Positions 45,601-60,100 of a stretch of DNA of 64,000 nt are shown piece after piece. This DNA comes from Anas platyrhynchos (Eukaryota > Chordata > Aves > Anseriformes > Anatidae). Each line of letters begins with the position of its first letter. Positions within the stretch are counted from its first letter, which is position 1. The stretch lies in the NCBI RefSeq assembly GCF_047663525.1, contig NC_092606.1, positions 3,842,501 to 3,906,500 of the forward strand, given 5' to 3'. The notes below the pieces were generated by a model that was not told the DNA's origin, did not search any database, and saw only the letters and a program-made list of their open reading frames with translations. The translations under genes were made by a program, and so were the position numbers.

Positions 45601-48600
45601 GTCTCGAGCCTGGGTGTCAGACATAAATGTCTGGTGAGATCCTGGCTGTAATTTAACAGTCATCTGAACGTGGGGACAGGGAGCTGTCAGTGCAGAGAGG
45701 AGCAGCATATAGCTACGAGAGCAGCATGTCCGCTCATTTACCAGCAGCAGCGTGCTGCCCCAAAACATGAAAGCTGATATCAGATTAGGTTGAAGCCCCC
45801 AAATGCCTTGAAATCTCTTTTCTTAGATTAGATGAAGCTCACACTATCTGTAGATCTGCCTGGGAAGTCATTACTAGACCTTGCACTCTTGGAGCACAGC
45901 AGAGAAGTGTTGGCTGGATTTGGTGAGCAAGGTGATAAATCTGGGCTGCAGCTGCTCACTGTCCTTTGTGTTGCAAATTGCTGAGGCGGTTAGAATTGGC
46001 TTTGTTAATACATCAGCCAGTCCTGCTTTAAGAGAAGGCAAATACAGAGATGGGATTTCCCTGAGAAAGGTGCCGGGAAGGTCTGACAAACTGTGCCTTT
46101 CTGGTAGCTACAGCCCTGTCTGACCTGAAGCACAGCCCAGCTGTGTGGCTCAGACCCTTTGGTGGGACACAAGGTGCTTCAGTCCTGCTTCGCTTGCTCT
46201 GGATGAGTGCTTGGCTTCAGCATCCTGAGTAAGTGCTCTATGATCTGGGTGAGCTGGGAGGCCAGCCCTGAGAGCGGATGCGTGAGCGGTGGCTATGTGC
46301 CAGTTGCAGCTTCCTTTTTGCACCGTCTGATAATGCAGTTTGGTCTGGCAGAGGTCTTCATCCGTGTGTGGGCACGTAGCACAGCTCCCAAGTGAGTGCT
46401 GTTCAGAAATGTTTTGCTCTGCTTTCCAATCTGAGTCTATGCTGAGTTGTATTTCCTTACTGGTAAGGAACAGATCTGCTAGGAGGAGAAATTTACCCTG
46501 CAAGGAGTGTAAACACAGATGGAAACATGGTGAAGCCCTTTTCAAAGTCAAGGGAATAAATCTGCTTAAAATACTGAACATCTGGGGCAGTGAAAGAGCA
46601 GGTGGAGAACTGACCCAAGAAAGGATGCCAGTGCTAAAGGAAGGTTATCTGTGGAGAGGGCACAAACTGTAGGATGGTGGAAGTGTCTGTAATAGGGAAA
46701 TTACCACAAAGAGCAGCAGAAAGCTCTAGCGAGGTTACTGCTTTTGATCTTTTAAAGACTCCTTGATTTTTTTCTGAGGCCTGCATCCCAGGCACTTTAG
46801 ATAGAGCAAGTTGGCAGGCTTTTCCACTGAACTAATCTCATCTGACCTTTCTATGGCAGCACACAAGGGATGCAACCCTGCATTTCCTCCAGATGCCGGG
46901 ATAAGCAGGATTTTGCTCCTAGTTAGGCAGCAATCACGGTGCTGCAGAAGCCACCCTGTGCATTGCTCTGGAAGGGCAGGGCTGGCATGTTTATGCCACT
47001 GAGGATCAGCCTCATGCTGACGGTTTGGCCTTGTTCTGTCTTTGATTTTCACCTGCCACTCTGAAAGTTCTAACTGGAGAGCCAGGCTCTGAGTAGCCAT
47101 CAGGGAGGGGAGGACTGACCACGCTGGTCAGCTCTTCTGGTCCCAGCCAGAGCATTTGCTATGCTCTGCAACAAGAGTACTCTTGAGCAGGGGTTTGGGA
47201 ACCACAGTTGGCCCAGGGGCTGCACAGGAGACACTAGCAGGAACTGGCCCTTATTGGTAGCTGAGAAAATGTTAAATTGTGTTCTTTTCCCAGCCATGAC
47301 CTTGGCAGAGACACGGCCCTGGCTGCTGAAGCCCATAAAATGAACAGCCCCTGTTGCCTCCTGATAGGGGTATAAAAATATAATTACTTGAAGAGTGACT
47401 TACGATTCAGTGAAACAAGGACCTTCTCCTTTTTGATTGAATTACGCAGCGGTATTCCTAGAAGACTGGAAGCAGATGGCAAGCACTGGCCAGGCATTTA
47501 ACAGTCTGAGTTACTGCTGTGTAGAGGGGATGGAGCCGAGCATGGCTGCAATGTGCTGCTCCTACATTACCACTTTCTTTGGGCCACCATCATGGTGCAT
47601 TCCCTAGAGGAAATCCTTCCGAGAGGCTGGAGGATGGGTCGGGACATGTTTGCAGCAGTAGATGGAGATGTGCAGTGTGTCCAGTAGCAAAATACTACGC
47701 AGCAGTGACATACAGCTCAAGTAGCAACAAAGAGAGGCAAAATTTATCTTTCTGTAAACCCAAGCTGAGTGCTGCTGTGGTTCCAGGTAGGCATATCTTG
47801 AATGTGTCAATAAAATCAATCCAGCTATTAGCAGCTTGTTGTGTTATCAGCTGTGGACGAGTCTGGTGTGTGTTAGGCAGCTGTGCAGCCTGCATTTTAC
47901 GAGGCGACCTGCTCATACCACTGCTGGGGTTGCAGCGATTATCACATCCTCTCACAGCTGGGGCATACTACAGCTTTTATGAGCTCCCCTAAATCAAAGG
48001 CCCTGTCTTTTTACAGACAAATTAACAATTCTTTTTTTTTAAGGCTTAACAGCCAGCAGACTACTAGGTGAGATGCAAATCTTGTTGTTGAGTTGCGCCT
48101 ACCACATTGTCTTTTTGATTATTTTTATTGAAGAAGCAAATGTTCTTTTGGAGCTCTGAAGCCCTTACGAGGGAGACTCATTTTCTGCTGCTGTGATCTC
48201 TTTGTTGCAGGTGGGTGATGTATGAAAAGGAATTGCAAATAGCTGTTTACAGCAAGCAAAGTCACGGAACAGCCCACTTTAATTTCTGCTATCTGTCGGA
48301 AACCGTTGTTGGTGATGGTCAAAATTAATTAAGCAGGAAGGAAGAGAGCTGGGAGGCACTGTGCATCCAGTTCTGACATTGAAATATTAATGGTGAGCTA
48401 ATCAAGAAAGAGTATCTATGAATAGCTAATCAGCTTACAGTTTGCATTTTTAGTGATGCGGTGAACTTCTGGGCAACAGCCCTTTGCAGGAGAGTCAGTG
48501 CGGAGGCGGGCTGCCTGCTGCCTGATCGCTCAATTTGGAAATAAACAAAGAGCTCGTGCCTGTGTTGGGGCTGAGGCATGTTTGCCTTTTGCAACTCGCA

Positions 48601-51600
48601 GCGCTGCTGCTGCTGGATGCTGCCAATTGGCAGTGGTCTGCATCCCTCCCACTGTCGCCTGTGGCAGCCAGGTCAGAGGGTCCAGCCAGAGCATCCCTGG
48701 TGCTGCGTTCCTTCCTCCCAAATGCCAGAGGGTTCAGCTCCTCCAGGACAGAGCTGCAGCATCTGTCCACCAACAGGTCCTGTGTAAATGCTCAAAACAT
48801 GCCTTGAATGTAGGAGCTTGTCCTCTCGTTCCGTGCCCAGCGCCGAGTACCCCATAGGAGGTAGCAGCCGGTGTTCCCGTGTCTCCTGCCGACGTGTGAC
48901 TGGCATTTCCAAGGCGAGTTTCCAGGGCTTTTTGGGGGATACAGAAGGTGATGACTGTGAGGAAAATTATGAGGAAATGATCCCATGACAAAGCTGGGCT
49001 GATTCCAATCAAAGTCACAAAAGTAAATGTCACCTTTGGGTGCCAGAAGGAGTCAAGCAGCATTTCTCCCTTTGACGTCAGCATAATGAGGGCTGTGGCT
49101 TTAGAGATTTGTATTGCTGTGTTTCTGCAAACAGTTTCCTCCTCTAACCTCTCGGAAATTGGATTTTGTGGGGCTGAGCAGTTTGTGTGCAGAAGATAGC
49201 AGTGGGACTGATAAGCAGAAACCTGTTTACACACTCATAGCTAATGCTGCAATTGGGCAGGGAACTGCCTGGATTTCTTTTTTTTTTATACTCAATCAAA
49301 TATAATCCTTGTGGCTGAACGTCTCATCGCTGCTTAACGGAGAGAAATATGAACAGGGCAGTTTTAATGGATAACAAATATGGAATTGGCTTCACATGAA
49401 GCAAAAGGACAATGGCAATAACTAAAAGTTAAATGATAATAAGGGAGAATCAAGTGGTGATTGGTAAGGAATAACTTATCTATGTTCTCCCATGCGGGGC
49501 CATATTTCACATATTGCCAAGTTAGCAGGAATGACCCAAAATGCAGAAACAAGAGAGTCCAGACACATCACTCTCACAGCAGAGGGGACATTCTGGGACA
49601 GGAAAACGGAAAGCTGATGGCATCAGTTAAGAACAGCATGAAGGTCCCGGGGATGTCCAGGGGCACAGTGGAGCCCAGTGGTTGTATCTGGCTCCCGTGT
49701 CCCATGGGAGGTGAGGAACCCCCTTGCTGCAGGCAGGCAGGCGCCACAATGCCCAGCCACAGCTCCTGGGGGCTGGCAGTGGAGTGAGCAGCAGGGTTTT
49801 CTCCAGGAGGAGCACTCTGACACATGCTTCTCTGTTGCTCCAGTGTAACCCAAATCTGTCAGCCTTTAGCGCTTGCTGTGAAGGTCATCTGCGAGCAAGA
49901 CTAATTATTTCAAGCAAAGCAGCAGGTTAATGCTACTAACCTGCTCCCAGGAACCAAGCTCTGCCATGTGCCTTGACTGTGTAGCTGCACACAAGCTAAA
50001 GGGAATTACAGATGCATGAAGGTGTACATAAGCCCACAGATCTAAACAGATCCTACTGGTATGTACCTTAAGCACAGAGGGAAACACATTTTTCATAGCT
50101 GATTCATTCAGTTGTCATGAAAATGCTGTTTCCAACTGAAAAGTAGTAGTATCTTTTATTTCTGCTGTTTAATTTTCTTTAATCTGCTCTTGACATTTAT
50201 TGAAAGGAGTGTTTTGCGCACATCAAAGCCAAAGATTTCAAAACACCACAAGAAAAAAATAATAAGGTCAGCTCAAGGGAGGATACGCTAGCAAACATGA
50301 GATGAAAGGCTCTGGTTTTCTACAAGGAGGGTCTGTGCAAAACAAGAGGTCATGCTGATCCGTGGTCTGAAGGTGCTTTGCTGGCACCTCTGACACTAGC
50401 TGCAAGTGCTGGGTTTTGTATGTTGTGACACTCAGTAACATAAGCAAGGCCATCCTTACTAGGAACAGATTTAAAAGTAAAGGATGCCCTGATAACTTCA
50501 CTCTTCGGTAGCCTCTTCACACAGGCAGAGTTTCCCGTGGCTCTGCCCGGCATTGTCCCAACTTGCTTTGCCCAGAGGCAGAGCCGCTGGCCCCAGCAGC
50601 AACGCAAAGCTCCCAGGGCTGCGGGTGAAGCTGAGCCATCCGTTGCATGCACTCTCCATAAGCGAGTGTCACAAGATTAAATGAGCCAAAGCACTTGACA
50701 AGCTGAACAAGCTGCTGAAAACAAACCCAGTGGTGGGGCTGACCCTGCAGGACACCTCCCGATGTATTGAATGGTCCTGAATGCTAAAACTGAAGGAAGA
50801 GCGTAAAAGAAACCCAGAAAACTTCTGGGTTTGTTTCATTTTACAGAAGCAGAGGTAACGAGATGACACAGGTTAATGTATAGCTCAGTTGTATGCTCAT
50901 TGCAAAGCACACATTTCCATCCACAAGTCATTAGTAAATCACTTTCCCACCACTTCTCTTGGCATGTAAAAGAAATTTCTCTCTCCCTGACATTTAAAAA
51001 AAATCCTAATAAGTTATACACTCCATGACTTTATTGCATTTTTAATATTTAAAAGAAGGCTAGAATCTATAACCTCAACCTTTAACAAATGTACAGTAAT
51101 GTGATAACAAATTTGCCTCGAACAGCTGCTATCTTGGTACCAACTGGCATGAAGGAGGGAAGTAATTGGCTTGTTTTCAGATAATTACCATAATTGTAGT
51201 GACACCATTTGGATCACATCTAACTGTGTTCCTGCTGCAAGTTGGATAATTTAATAATTGGCAGAATTTAGACTGACAGTAAAGGTAAAGTCAGCGTATG
51301 GTGGGGAAATCGGCACACACATCCCTGCGTTGCTAGTGCAGGCTCTGCTGCTCTTAATATGAATTTTTTATTTTTTTATTTTTAGATCTTTCTGCTTTTC
51401 TTAAAACCTGTGACCAGCTCATGCCTTTGTTCTTTTTCTGATGCTTGACCCGATACGACCACATTTTACACCTTTTGATTTGAGATAAATCACTTGGGTT
51501 CAGTCCTACCCAAATTATTATTTTCTCCATGCACTGAGTATTTTTAGCTGTCCTAGTTCTGCTGGGGGCCTGTCAGAGCTCTGCTCTGAAAGTGGATTAA

Positions 51601-54600
51601 ACTGTAGTCACGTGCTTACAGGCAGCAGCCAAATGCTTTTCCTGGAGGTTGAACCCAGAACCTCGGGAGCAGGGCTTATTTCCCTGGCCCAGGCAGCGGC
51701 TGTGGTGGGCAGCAGAGCGTGCCGGGCTCAGCACGACGCACTGGAGGGAACTTTTTCCCTTTGTGCCTTCTTGTGCTTGTTGCTTGTGGCCAGTGTGAAA
51801 GGGACTTTGCATCTCCTGTGTCTCCAGTCCTGACAGCTGCCCCGTCAGTCCCAGGAGCAGGGGTACTGCAAGGTAAGGCTGAGAGATGGCTGAGGCTATT
51901 GGGGAAAAGACAGAAAGGTTTTATCAGAGATCAACTGTGTGCTTTTGCAAGGAAGTTGCAAAATGTAGCAGAGCACTGAGCTGGTGCCCTGCAGGGTGTG
52001 TGTGGCTACTGAGAGCTCTCCTGCAGCACCTGCCTTGCTTTGCATATGTCCATGGCCTTGCTCACCACCAATTCCACTTTGCAGAGCAGAGGTTAAGACA
52101 CCCAATGGCAATACTAATAGTGCCTGGGAGGTGTCTCTGGAGTTTTTCCAGTCCCCAAGCGAGAGATACTCTTTAGGCACATCTGCTTATTTTGCTTCAT
52201 GCCCCTGCTGCTCTTTGTGGCTATTCTGCTTTCCCCAGTCTGAACCCAGACACGTTTGTCAGGAAACAGAGAGGTCAAGGAGGTTGCACCAGATTTGTAG
52301 GGTGAGCAGAATTAATGCTCATTGCTAGGGGCAAAACAGAGTTCACGTCTTTCCACCTGCACCAGCTGCTGGCAGGGCCGTGCTCTGCCACAGCTTGGGC
52401 TGAACCAGGACCCCCAACCCATCCCAGCCAGCAGGTGAGGTGCCTGCTGATGCAGGAGCTGTAGGTCTGCGATGCAGCCCGTGCCTGGGGGATGCCCCCA
52501 GCTCATCACACACTGGGGAGGACTTTGGCACAGAGCAGGCAAAGCGCTCATCTCTAATAAACCCATCTGCCGAGATAAGGCTGCCAGCTCTGTCCCAGCC
52601 TGCGGTGTCTGGGCACACGTGCAACACTCACACAGAGTGAAGGGGAGGGGGGTGACTGAAGCAGCAAATCCCTTCTCTGTTTCCCTGGCTCAGGGAGGTG
52701 GTCTCTGGTGTGGTTGTTGGAAGGAGCAAGAGTGTGTGTTGGACCGGGTTTGTGATGTGAGGGATACGTGCCTGGGAGTGGCTGGCTGATCCCACACATC
52801 CCATCTCCCTACCCCTCGCACAGAAACTGCAGGGTAACCATTTCCTCGCTGCATTCCCTCCCCCTCTGTGATTTATTGCTGCCAGGAGGCTGTGCATGTG
52901 GAGGTGGCATAAATCTCACCTAAAAGAGAGAGAGAGAAGGAGGAAATTTGCATTCACTCCCTTGCTGGCATATTGAATGCAGCTTTCCAGTTCACTGCTG
53001 AACCCCTGAGCGGGTCCTGGGCAGGAGGCCCAGGCACTCCCCTCAGGATTAAACACAGTCAGTGCCGGGGCTCCCTGCCCCACCAGGGAAGGTTCCCACA
53101 GCCAGCAAGGAGCAACTACCCCCACTCAGCCCAATTATACCTACATTAATTTCAATCTGTTCATATTTATATTCCACAGCATCACCCTACCTAATTTGGT
53201 GATGTTTGCAGGCTTTGAGCATTCGCTGCGCTCCCCTCTACCAACCACTGCAAGCCCTTTTAATAGATCTTTCCTGACTCGTGGCTGCCCATCCTCCCAG
53301 TCACTTCCACTGTCTCTCTCCCATCACTCTCCCAGTTCCTCACACCCTTCTCCCTTTGTGTAATGCCTCCAAAGCACACCCTGGGCTGACAGTCAGTGCA
53401 TTGGTGAGCAGACTACAGGAAATAATTGGGGAGATTATAGACAGACCACGGTCATGCTGCTGCAGTGGGTCTGGATGTCCTGTCATGAGCAACCTGTCTG
53501 GACCAAGAGGCTTTCAAATAACAGAACACGAGCAAAGAGGGAACAATGGCAATTATTGTCTCTGGGAGTATGTTTTCACTGGAAGTCCATCAGTGCTTTC
53601 ACATATCAAGAGTAAACTGGCTACAAAGCAAACCAAGAAATGTAAGAGAGGAAGGAGAAAGAAAGGTAGATACAACACATTAATCAGCAGCAAAAGTTGG
53701 AGGGAGTCTGCTCACCTCCACTTCTGCATGGGCTGACAGCTGTAAATAGCATACTGAAGCAATGGAGGAAGTAAAAAATTAATTACAGTTCTGAGACCCA
53801 ATCCCACTTCCAGCCACAGACAGCATTTATTAAGATCTCACTGAGGCAGGAAAGATTGAACAAGGGACTCAGGGGACTATGAAGGGGAAAAGAATTAATC
53901 AGTTTGTCTCAGGAGACTGGAGAAGTCAGATTAAATAAAAACTAGAGTGAAATGAAGGGGGGAAAAGGTAGTTGGAAACCTGGACCTATTTGAAGAAGCT
54001 CTGGAGGCAGTCTGGGAGGAGTCCTAGGGGCTCTGTTCCTTCACTATGGAAGCTGGGAAGCTTTGGGGAGAAAGGCTAAAAATATACCTATTCAAGGATT
54101 CAAGGCAAAGAAATCACATATTTAGGGCTCTTGCATCTTTCGCTTGTCAGGAGACCACACAAGGCAGCCCCAGCTCTCCTATCTCTCTGATCCTTGCTCC
54201 AGTGCATCACTAAGGTGCCTGGCTCCCCCACACCCTAATGCCACTAGGACCTGAGGGCCATTCCCCAACCTGCCTGAAATTCCCTAGAAGTGGGGTTGAG
54301 GGGAGAAGGCAGGAAGGGGAGCTGAACCCCGGCAGATGTCCAAACCCCACATATCCCACAACCAATGCTCTAAAAAGAAAATCTTTGTCTGTGCCTGTTG
54401 TCAGCTCAGTGTTTTCCATCACAATAACATTCAATTATTTCTCTTCTAAAGTGTACAACATTTTCTTCCCTCTTTTGTGTAGCTGCTTTTCTGCCTGTCC
54501 CCCTGGGAAAGGTCACCAGGCTTCCACATTCCTGCTGGGTAATGAGCTGTGACAAATACTGCCGATGGTGACCAGTGCTGAGGTTGGAGTTTTAGTGGGT

Positions 54601-56140
54601 GTTGAACACCAATGTCACGGGGAGGGGCCTGTCTCTGACCTGCAAATGGGCATCCCATTGCTGAGCTCCTTCCCCTTTGCTCAGCCCAGTGGCAGAAACT
54701 TCATGGGAGCCAGATGAGATACTTCAGTATTCTTCCCCCCTTGAAAATCCCAAGCCTGATAGAGAGCCATAAATAAAAACCTCTTGTGTAATCAAGCAGT
54801 GAATGAGGGAACACGTTTTTTCCTCCCAAAGTTTTTGTCTACAGGAAAGCATTCCTATTTTTCTGGTATATCCAGCAATACGTTCTGCTGAGAGAGTCTT
54901 TATGGAAATGCAAAGTGCATATCCCAGAGGACTATTTCTTCAAACCAAAAGGCATTGATTTAGAAGAGAGGCACCAAAGACTTCCTTGGTTATTGGCTGT
55001 TATTTTTAACACCTCCCTGATAAAACTGCTATCTAGAAAGTTTCTGACTTTATCATGTCCATTTCTTTAGCAGAAGGCTGCTTGAAGCATGGCTCTGTGC
55101 CTTTTAATATTTTTTAGTAAGTTTCCAAGTTACTGGTTGTAATAAAGCACAAAACTTAGCCTCTTTTCCTTGCAACCTGCTATCTTAACAGCTGCATTGG
55201 GTAATACCCTTAGGATATTAGAAAGCTTCACAGCAGGATGTTTTATTTTTGTATTATGCCAAAGAGCAGTCAAAAACAAAAAGGTATATTCTGCTGCTTC
55301 TGTAGTGGCATTTCCTAGCAAAACCACTAAATACTGTTTGGTATGTTAGCTGGAGCTTAAAATGTGAGAACGGTGGTGGGGAGGGATGTGCACTGCAAAT
55401 TTTTATCCTAGACCTTCAAAACCAGGACTACGTATAAAGATACATCTCATCTATCTGCCAATAAAATAAGATGTTTTTTCAGCATTTTTTCAGTGCATTT
55501 ATTTGTCCAGTCCAGTTTTAAATATATCAGTATACCAAAGGACAAAACATTTTTCACAAGGTGAGGCCAAAATGGAATAAACATCACATTAAAACCCGTA
55601 CAAAATGTGGGGACACTAGAGACTTGGTCAGGAAAAGTCTAATGAACTTCTGCATTATGATTCTCATTACAAGAATCACTGAAAATAATAAATCATATTG
55701 TACCCTTCATATTTTGGGTATTTCAAGCAAGAAAGATAGGGAACAGCAGCTATCAATTAAGAGAACGAGACTGCTTTCTCTGCACAGGCAGGAACAAGTT
55801 TAACAAATTGTTTAAGGTCACTAACTCATCTCATGGATGCAAAATAATGAAAGCATCCAAAAGACGTTTTGACAAGATGTGAATCACCATATTATAGCTA
55901 ATAGTTTTTGAAACCTGGCACTTGAACGTAGCATATGCATCTTAATGCACATAATGCATCTCTGCCATCCCAGCTCCCTGCTGCCCAACAGTGGCACAGC
56001 CTAACTGACCCTCCTCAGCCTGACTGGGCGCTAGCACCTGGCAAAGTGGTGTCAGCCTCTTCCCCTCAAGGCAGACTTGACCTCGGTTTTAAGGTGAACG
56101 AACCACCAAGCCACAGCTGCAGGCAAGACTTCAAGGGAGG

Positions 56141-56167
56141 AAAAAAAAAAAAAAAGAAAAAAGAAAA
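56141..56167. repeat. A-rich tract
   Basis: Fifteen A followed by short A runs broken by G. No retroposon body is recognised upstream. Confidence 0.85.
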
Positions 56168-59100
56168 ATCTGTTTCCTAACACAGGCATTATTTTTTCCA
56201 AACAGGAACCAGAACTGAAATATGAAACCAGAGCAGAAACATGCTTTTCTCCTTCAGAACACTAATGAAAAGGATGCTAGCTTGGGGTTACAGATAGGAC
56301 ATTGTTTATATTTTCTTTACCCCTAGATTGGAGGTAGAACCTGAAAGCCAGAGCTGAAACAGCCTCCCTGAGCCACCTCTGCTTCCTATGGGCTAGAGAG
56401 ACCCCAGTTTCAAGGACATGGAGCCAATTGCACCCATCTGGCTTTTCTGCAGTTGGTGCTGTCTAGTGATGCTTCCTACATAAACCAAGATGTCCATGGC
56501 CATTAGCCAACCGAGTAAAGTCAAAAATCTTCTCTTCACTTTCCAGGCATGTTTTTCACCCATGATGGTGAAAGATCCAATGCATGTCGCTTAATGCCCC
56601 TAGAGTTTATCAATGGATCCCAAAATTAGAACAGCATACCCAGGCAGGCTCAGAAGTCTAGCTAGGCTCATTACTTTAATGAAACGCTAATTGCTGCTTC
56701 TGCAGTCTAAAAACGTGCCTTTGGTCCACAGCAGCTTCAGTTAGGCACTGCTAATTGCCAAAGCTATCTATCTTGCTGTTGCTCCTAGATACTGGTTCAG
56801 GTTAGGTCTACAAACACCAAGAGCAGCAGCCAAACTGCCACAGCCTAGCTGGTGTGAGCTGCATGAGGCTACAGCTCTGCACGGGGCCAACTGAAGGCAT
56901 CACCCTGCTCTCAGAGCTCCTTGTGCACAGTGTGCTCAGGCTGGAAGCTTGACAGGGGACAGGGGCTGTGTCCCAAGCCAAAGCCACCCACTCGCCAGGA
57001 CAGGACTAGGGAGGTGACAGATTTCTAGATGAGAGACCCCACTGCAAGTCTTCTTGCAAAAGTTGTTAGGATTTCCCTTTTGAGGAAAAAATGCTGAAAA
57101 AAAACACATTGCACTTCCTCATTTCCGTAGGTGTAGGTTTTATTAATCTCTTTAAAGAGCTGTCCTTAAAGAGCCTGAAACAACTTCTGTGTTGTAGTTA
57201 GTGCAAAACAAGAAGTAAACAGAAAATTTAGCATTTACTTCTTGAGAAAGAAGCTTCAAACACCTTTTTGGTTGAACCTCATATGTCTGTTTTCATCTAT
57301 AAAATTCCCACCTGAAAAGGGGCATTACATCAGTTCAACTACCAGAAATTTCTAGTACCTTTCTGAAAAACAAGGCTACTGTTAGGATGAAGCATTTGCT
57401 GCTTAGAGCAGCCCCAGCAGCCTGGTGTAATTGCTCCAAAGGGGTTACACTTGGCCAGGCTCCTTGGAAACCACTGCTTTGAGACTGGAGGCAGAAACAG
57501 CCCTGCATTGGCAGCTGTGCCACTGCTGCAAAAAACAGCCCCAAAAATTTCACCAAAACACTGGTAGCTCAGAGCTGATACCTGGACAGGAACGACCCGG
57601 AAAAGCCACGAGGAAAGAAATTCGTCATGGGCTTGGCTGTGCTGCCTTACTGCTCTCTTCCATGGGGCAGGAGAGGAGCAAAACAAAGAGGGCAATGCTA
57701 TAGGGTATTGTTCTGGAGAGGACCTTCCAGCACCATGCTTAGGGAGCATGCGGGAAAATAGATTTTTATCTCAGATCCAATTAACAGCTGAGTTACGGGA
57801 CTTGAGTGAAATAAAGGGCAGTGAGTCTCCAAGTCTCTATTTACATGATTTATTAGAATGTGGCTGTCTGCAGGAACAGGAGGCAGCCGTTATGCTTAAT
57901 TTATGAGGACACAAGGGGGAAAAGGCTCAGCTACCAAGCTGTTGAGGGGTTCCTACCCCATCAGCACAAAAAACTCTCCTCCTGCAACAAAGGCACGAAA
58001 CCTTCCTTGCACGACCAGCACTGGCTGCTCACAGGACTAAGCAGCAACATCAGCTGTGGTTTGCCAACCAGGCTTGGCAGACCAGCAGGTGGAGAAGCAC
58101 CATTCATTTCCTCTGACTAGTTTCAAGGTTTGTGCAGAGGGAAGAGCCAAAGCTTGGAGATCGAAAGGGAATAGATAGCTGAATTCCCAGTCTTTCAGCT
58201 GAACTGCCAGCAAGGGGCAATGCACATAGTGGGAGTTTTCACAGCAAGCGTGAAGATGGTGAAACATGAGTCCTCTCATCTCTCTCTCTCTCCCTGAAAC
58301 TTCTCATTTTAAGCATCTTCCAGGCCAGAAAAGGATATCTGAGCCGACAGCCTTGGAAGAGCTCCACCATTTGATGTTTGTGTTTGTAGAAGAAGCACAG
58401 AAGGATTTTCAGTGACAGATGAAATCTGCAGTCCTTCTAACACACCAGTTAAAGTGATTTTGCCTCTTGAAAGCCAAACTATAAGGTTTCTATCAAAGAG
58501 ATGTTTGATACCAGGAAACTAAGTATTGTGAGAAAAATAAGGCACCCATAGTTTTCTCACATTGCAATCAGTATTCGTATAAAATAGCTGCCTTCCCTGC
58601 CTTGCATAGCAATGCACAGCCATCAGACCAGCTGCTGTTCGAATTCTTTTTTTTTAAAGAAGCTGCTGATGTACAATAGTAGGGAAACACAACCACGGAT
58701 AATGTAACTCTCTACAATTGGCTGTTCTCAAGAACAACATGAAGTTATTTTGCTTTTTTGTTGTTGTTACACTTCAGTGCAATTCTGAATGTCTATTAAG
58801 AAGAGAGGCTCTGATGCCCTGTTGTATCACTATTGCAAAATTGGATGCTCCAGAGAGAAGGAGCCTAATTAGGTTTATTATTTACTGCTAAAACAGCCTT
58901 GGATTTGGCAAATCCCCTCCCAGCAAGACTGTGTTCAGTTCTAGCATATGTTGTTTAGATCCATAATATGAACTTAAAAGCTAAAAGTACTTTTTTCTAA
59001 TGGGTAGATGTGAGCCTTCTTCCAAATCTCTACAGGAGGTGGAAGACTCTCCCGGGGGGGGTTGCCTTTTTCTGTTAAGTGTTTCTCTAATGGTTTCAGT

Positions 59101-60011
59101 GAGAAGCAATACTGACACAGAGCAGAAGGATCCAAAATCAGCCTTACAGTCGCAGTTTAAAGCCTCTGCTCCCAACCACCTTCTCAGTCTTTCTGTACAC
59201 CTTATTCACCGTCTGATCTCATTAGAAAAGCAGGGGCCTCCCTTGCTTCTTTCCAAAAGCTGAATTAGATAACATTGGTTAATGTTCATAACTACAGGTA
59301 ATTTATAGAGTAAGAGGCATCCAATAGAAATGAAGAAATTAGGTTGCTACTTTTAGTTTTCTTCTGCCAGTTAGGGAGCCGAGGATGTTGACAGGCTGCT
59401 TGTAAAGTGAACTTCAAATGAGACCAAGTTTAACCAAGTCATTTGTGCACCTTGCTTCCTAAAATGCAGCCATACAAGCATCTCCAAGCTTTGGTGTTCC
59501 TGAGTGACCATTAATGCAGCTCAGAGGCACGCAAAACACAACACAACAAGAAAACTGAGCCGTATGGGGAGTTCTAGGCAATTGCTCTTGCTGCCAAAGA
59601 TGTGATTTCTCATGTCCCAATTTAGCGAGCACAAGAGAAATGGCAGAAAGCGTGGCTTTAAATGAAAGGCAAGAAAAACGTTACATAAATGCATCAGTAG
59701 CTAAGTCTTTGCCACAGAAAGCTGCTGCAATATTTTTCTAACAATATTTCATCCAGTTCCTAGGTCTAAGACAATAAACGCTACTGTTCATAATAAGCGT
59801 GCTCATTTTAATAAAGGATCTGCTTCTCATGGAGCTTTGCTATAAACCCCACTTACAATTCCACTATGCTGAAGTAGCACACGCTCATTTTTTTGCTTTT
59901 AAGAAGATGGCAGCACACAGTGCTAACCCCCAAAAAGAGCAGAGATTGGCACGGTTGCCTCTTTAGGAATGGTAATGCTGCAGTTTCACTAGAAATCAGA
60001 AGAGAGAATTA

Positions 60012-60100
60012 AGCCTCTCAGGAGCACAGGGCTGTACTCGGAATTAAACCCAGGTCTCCTGAGCCACAGACAATGCTATGCCAACCACTCCATATTAGAA
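60012..60100 (-). mobile_element. tRNA-derived SINE relic, MIR-like
   Basis: Read on the minus strand, the segment begins GAGTGGTTGGCATAGC, which resembles a pol III A box. It continues to ACCTGGGTTTAATTCC, which resembles the B box (GGTTCGAATCC in MIR elements), and then to a CAGCCCTGTGC stretch like the MIR body. It is old and diverged. It is too mutated to be a working tRNA: the acceptor and T arms do not pair well. Confidence 0.45.

Noticed and set aside
53281..53736. 151-codon plus-strand frame
   Set aside because: No recognisable domain, no splice or promoter context, and a composition change along its length typical of a chance frame.
60012..60100. A functional tRNA gene
   Set aside because: The B-box-like region is mutated and the acceptor and T arms do not pair, so it is treated as a SINE relic.
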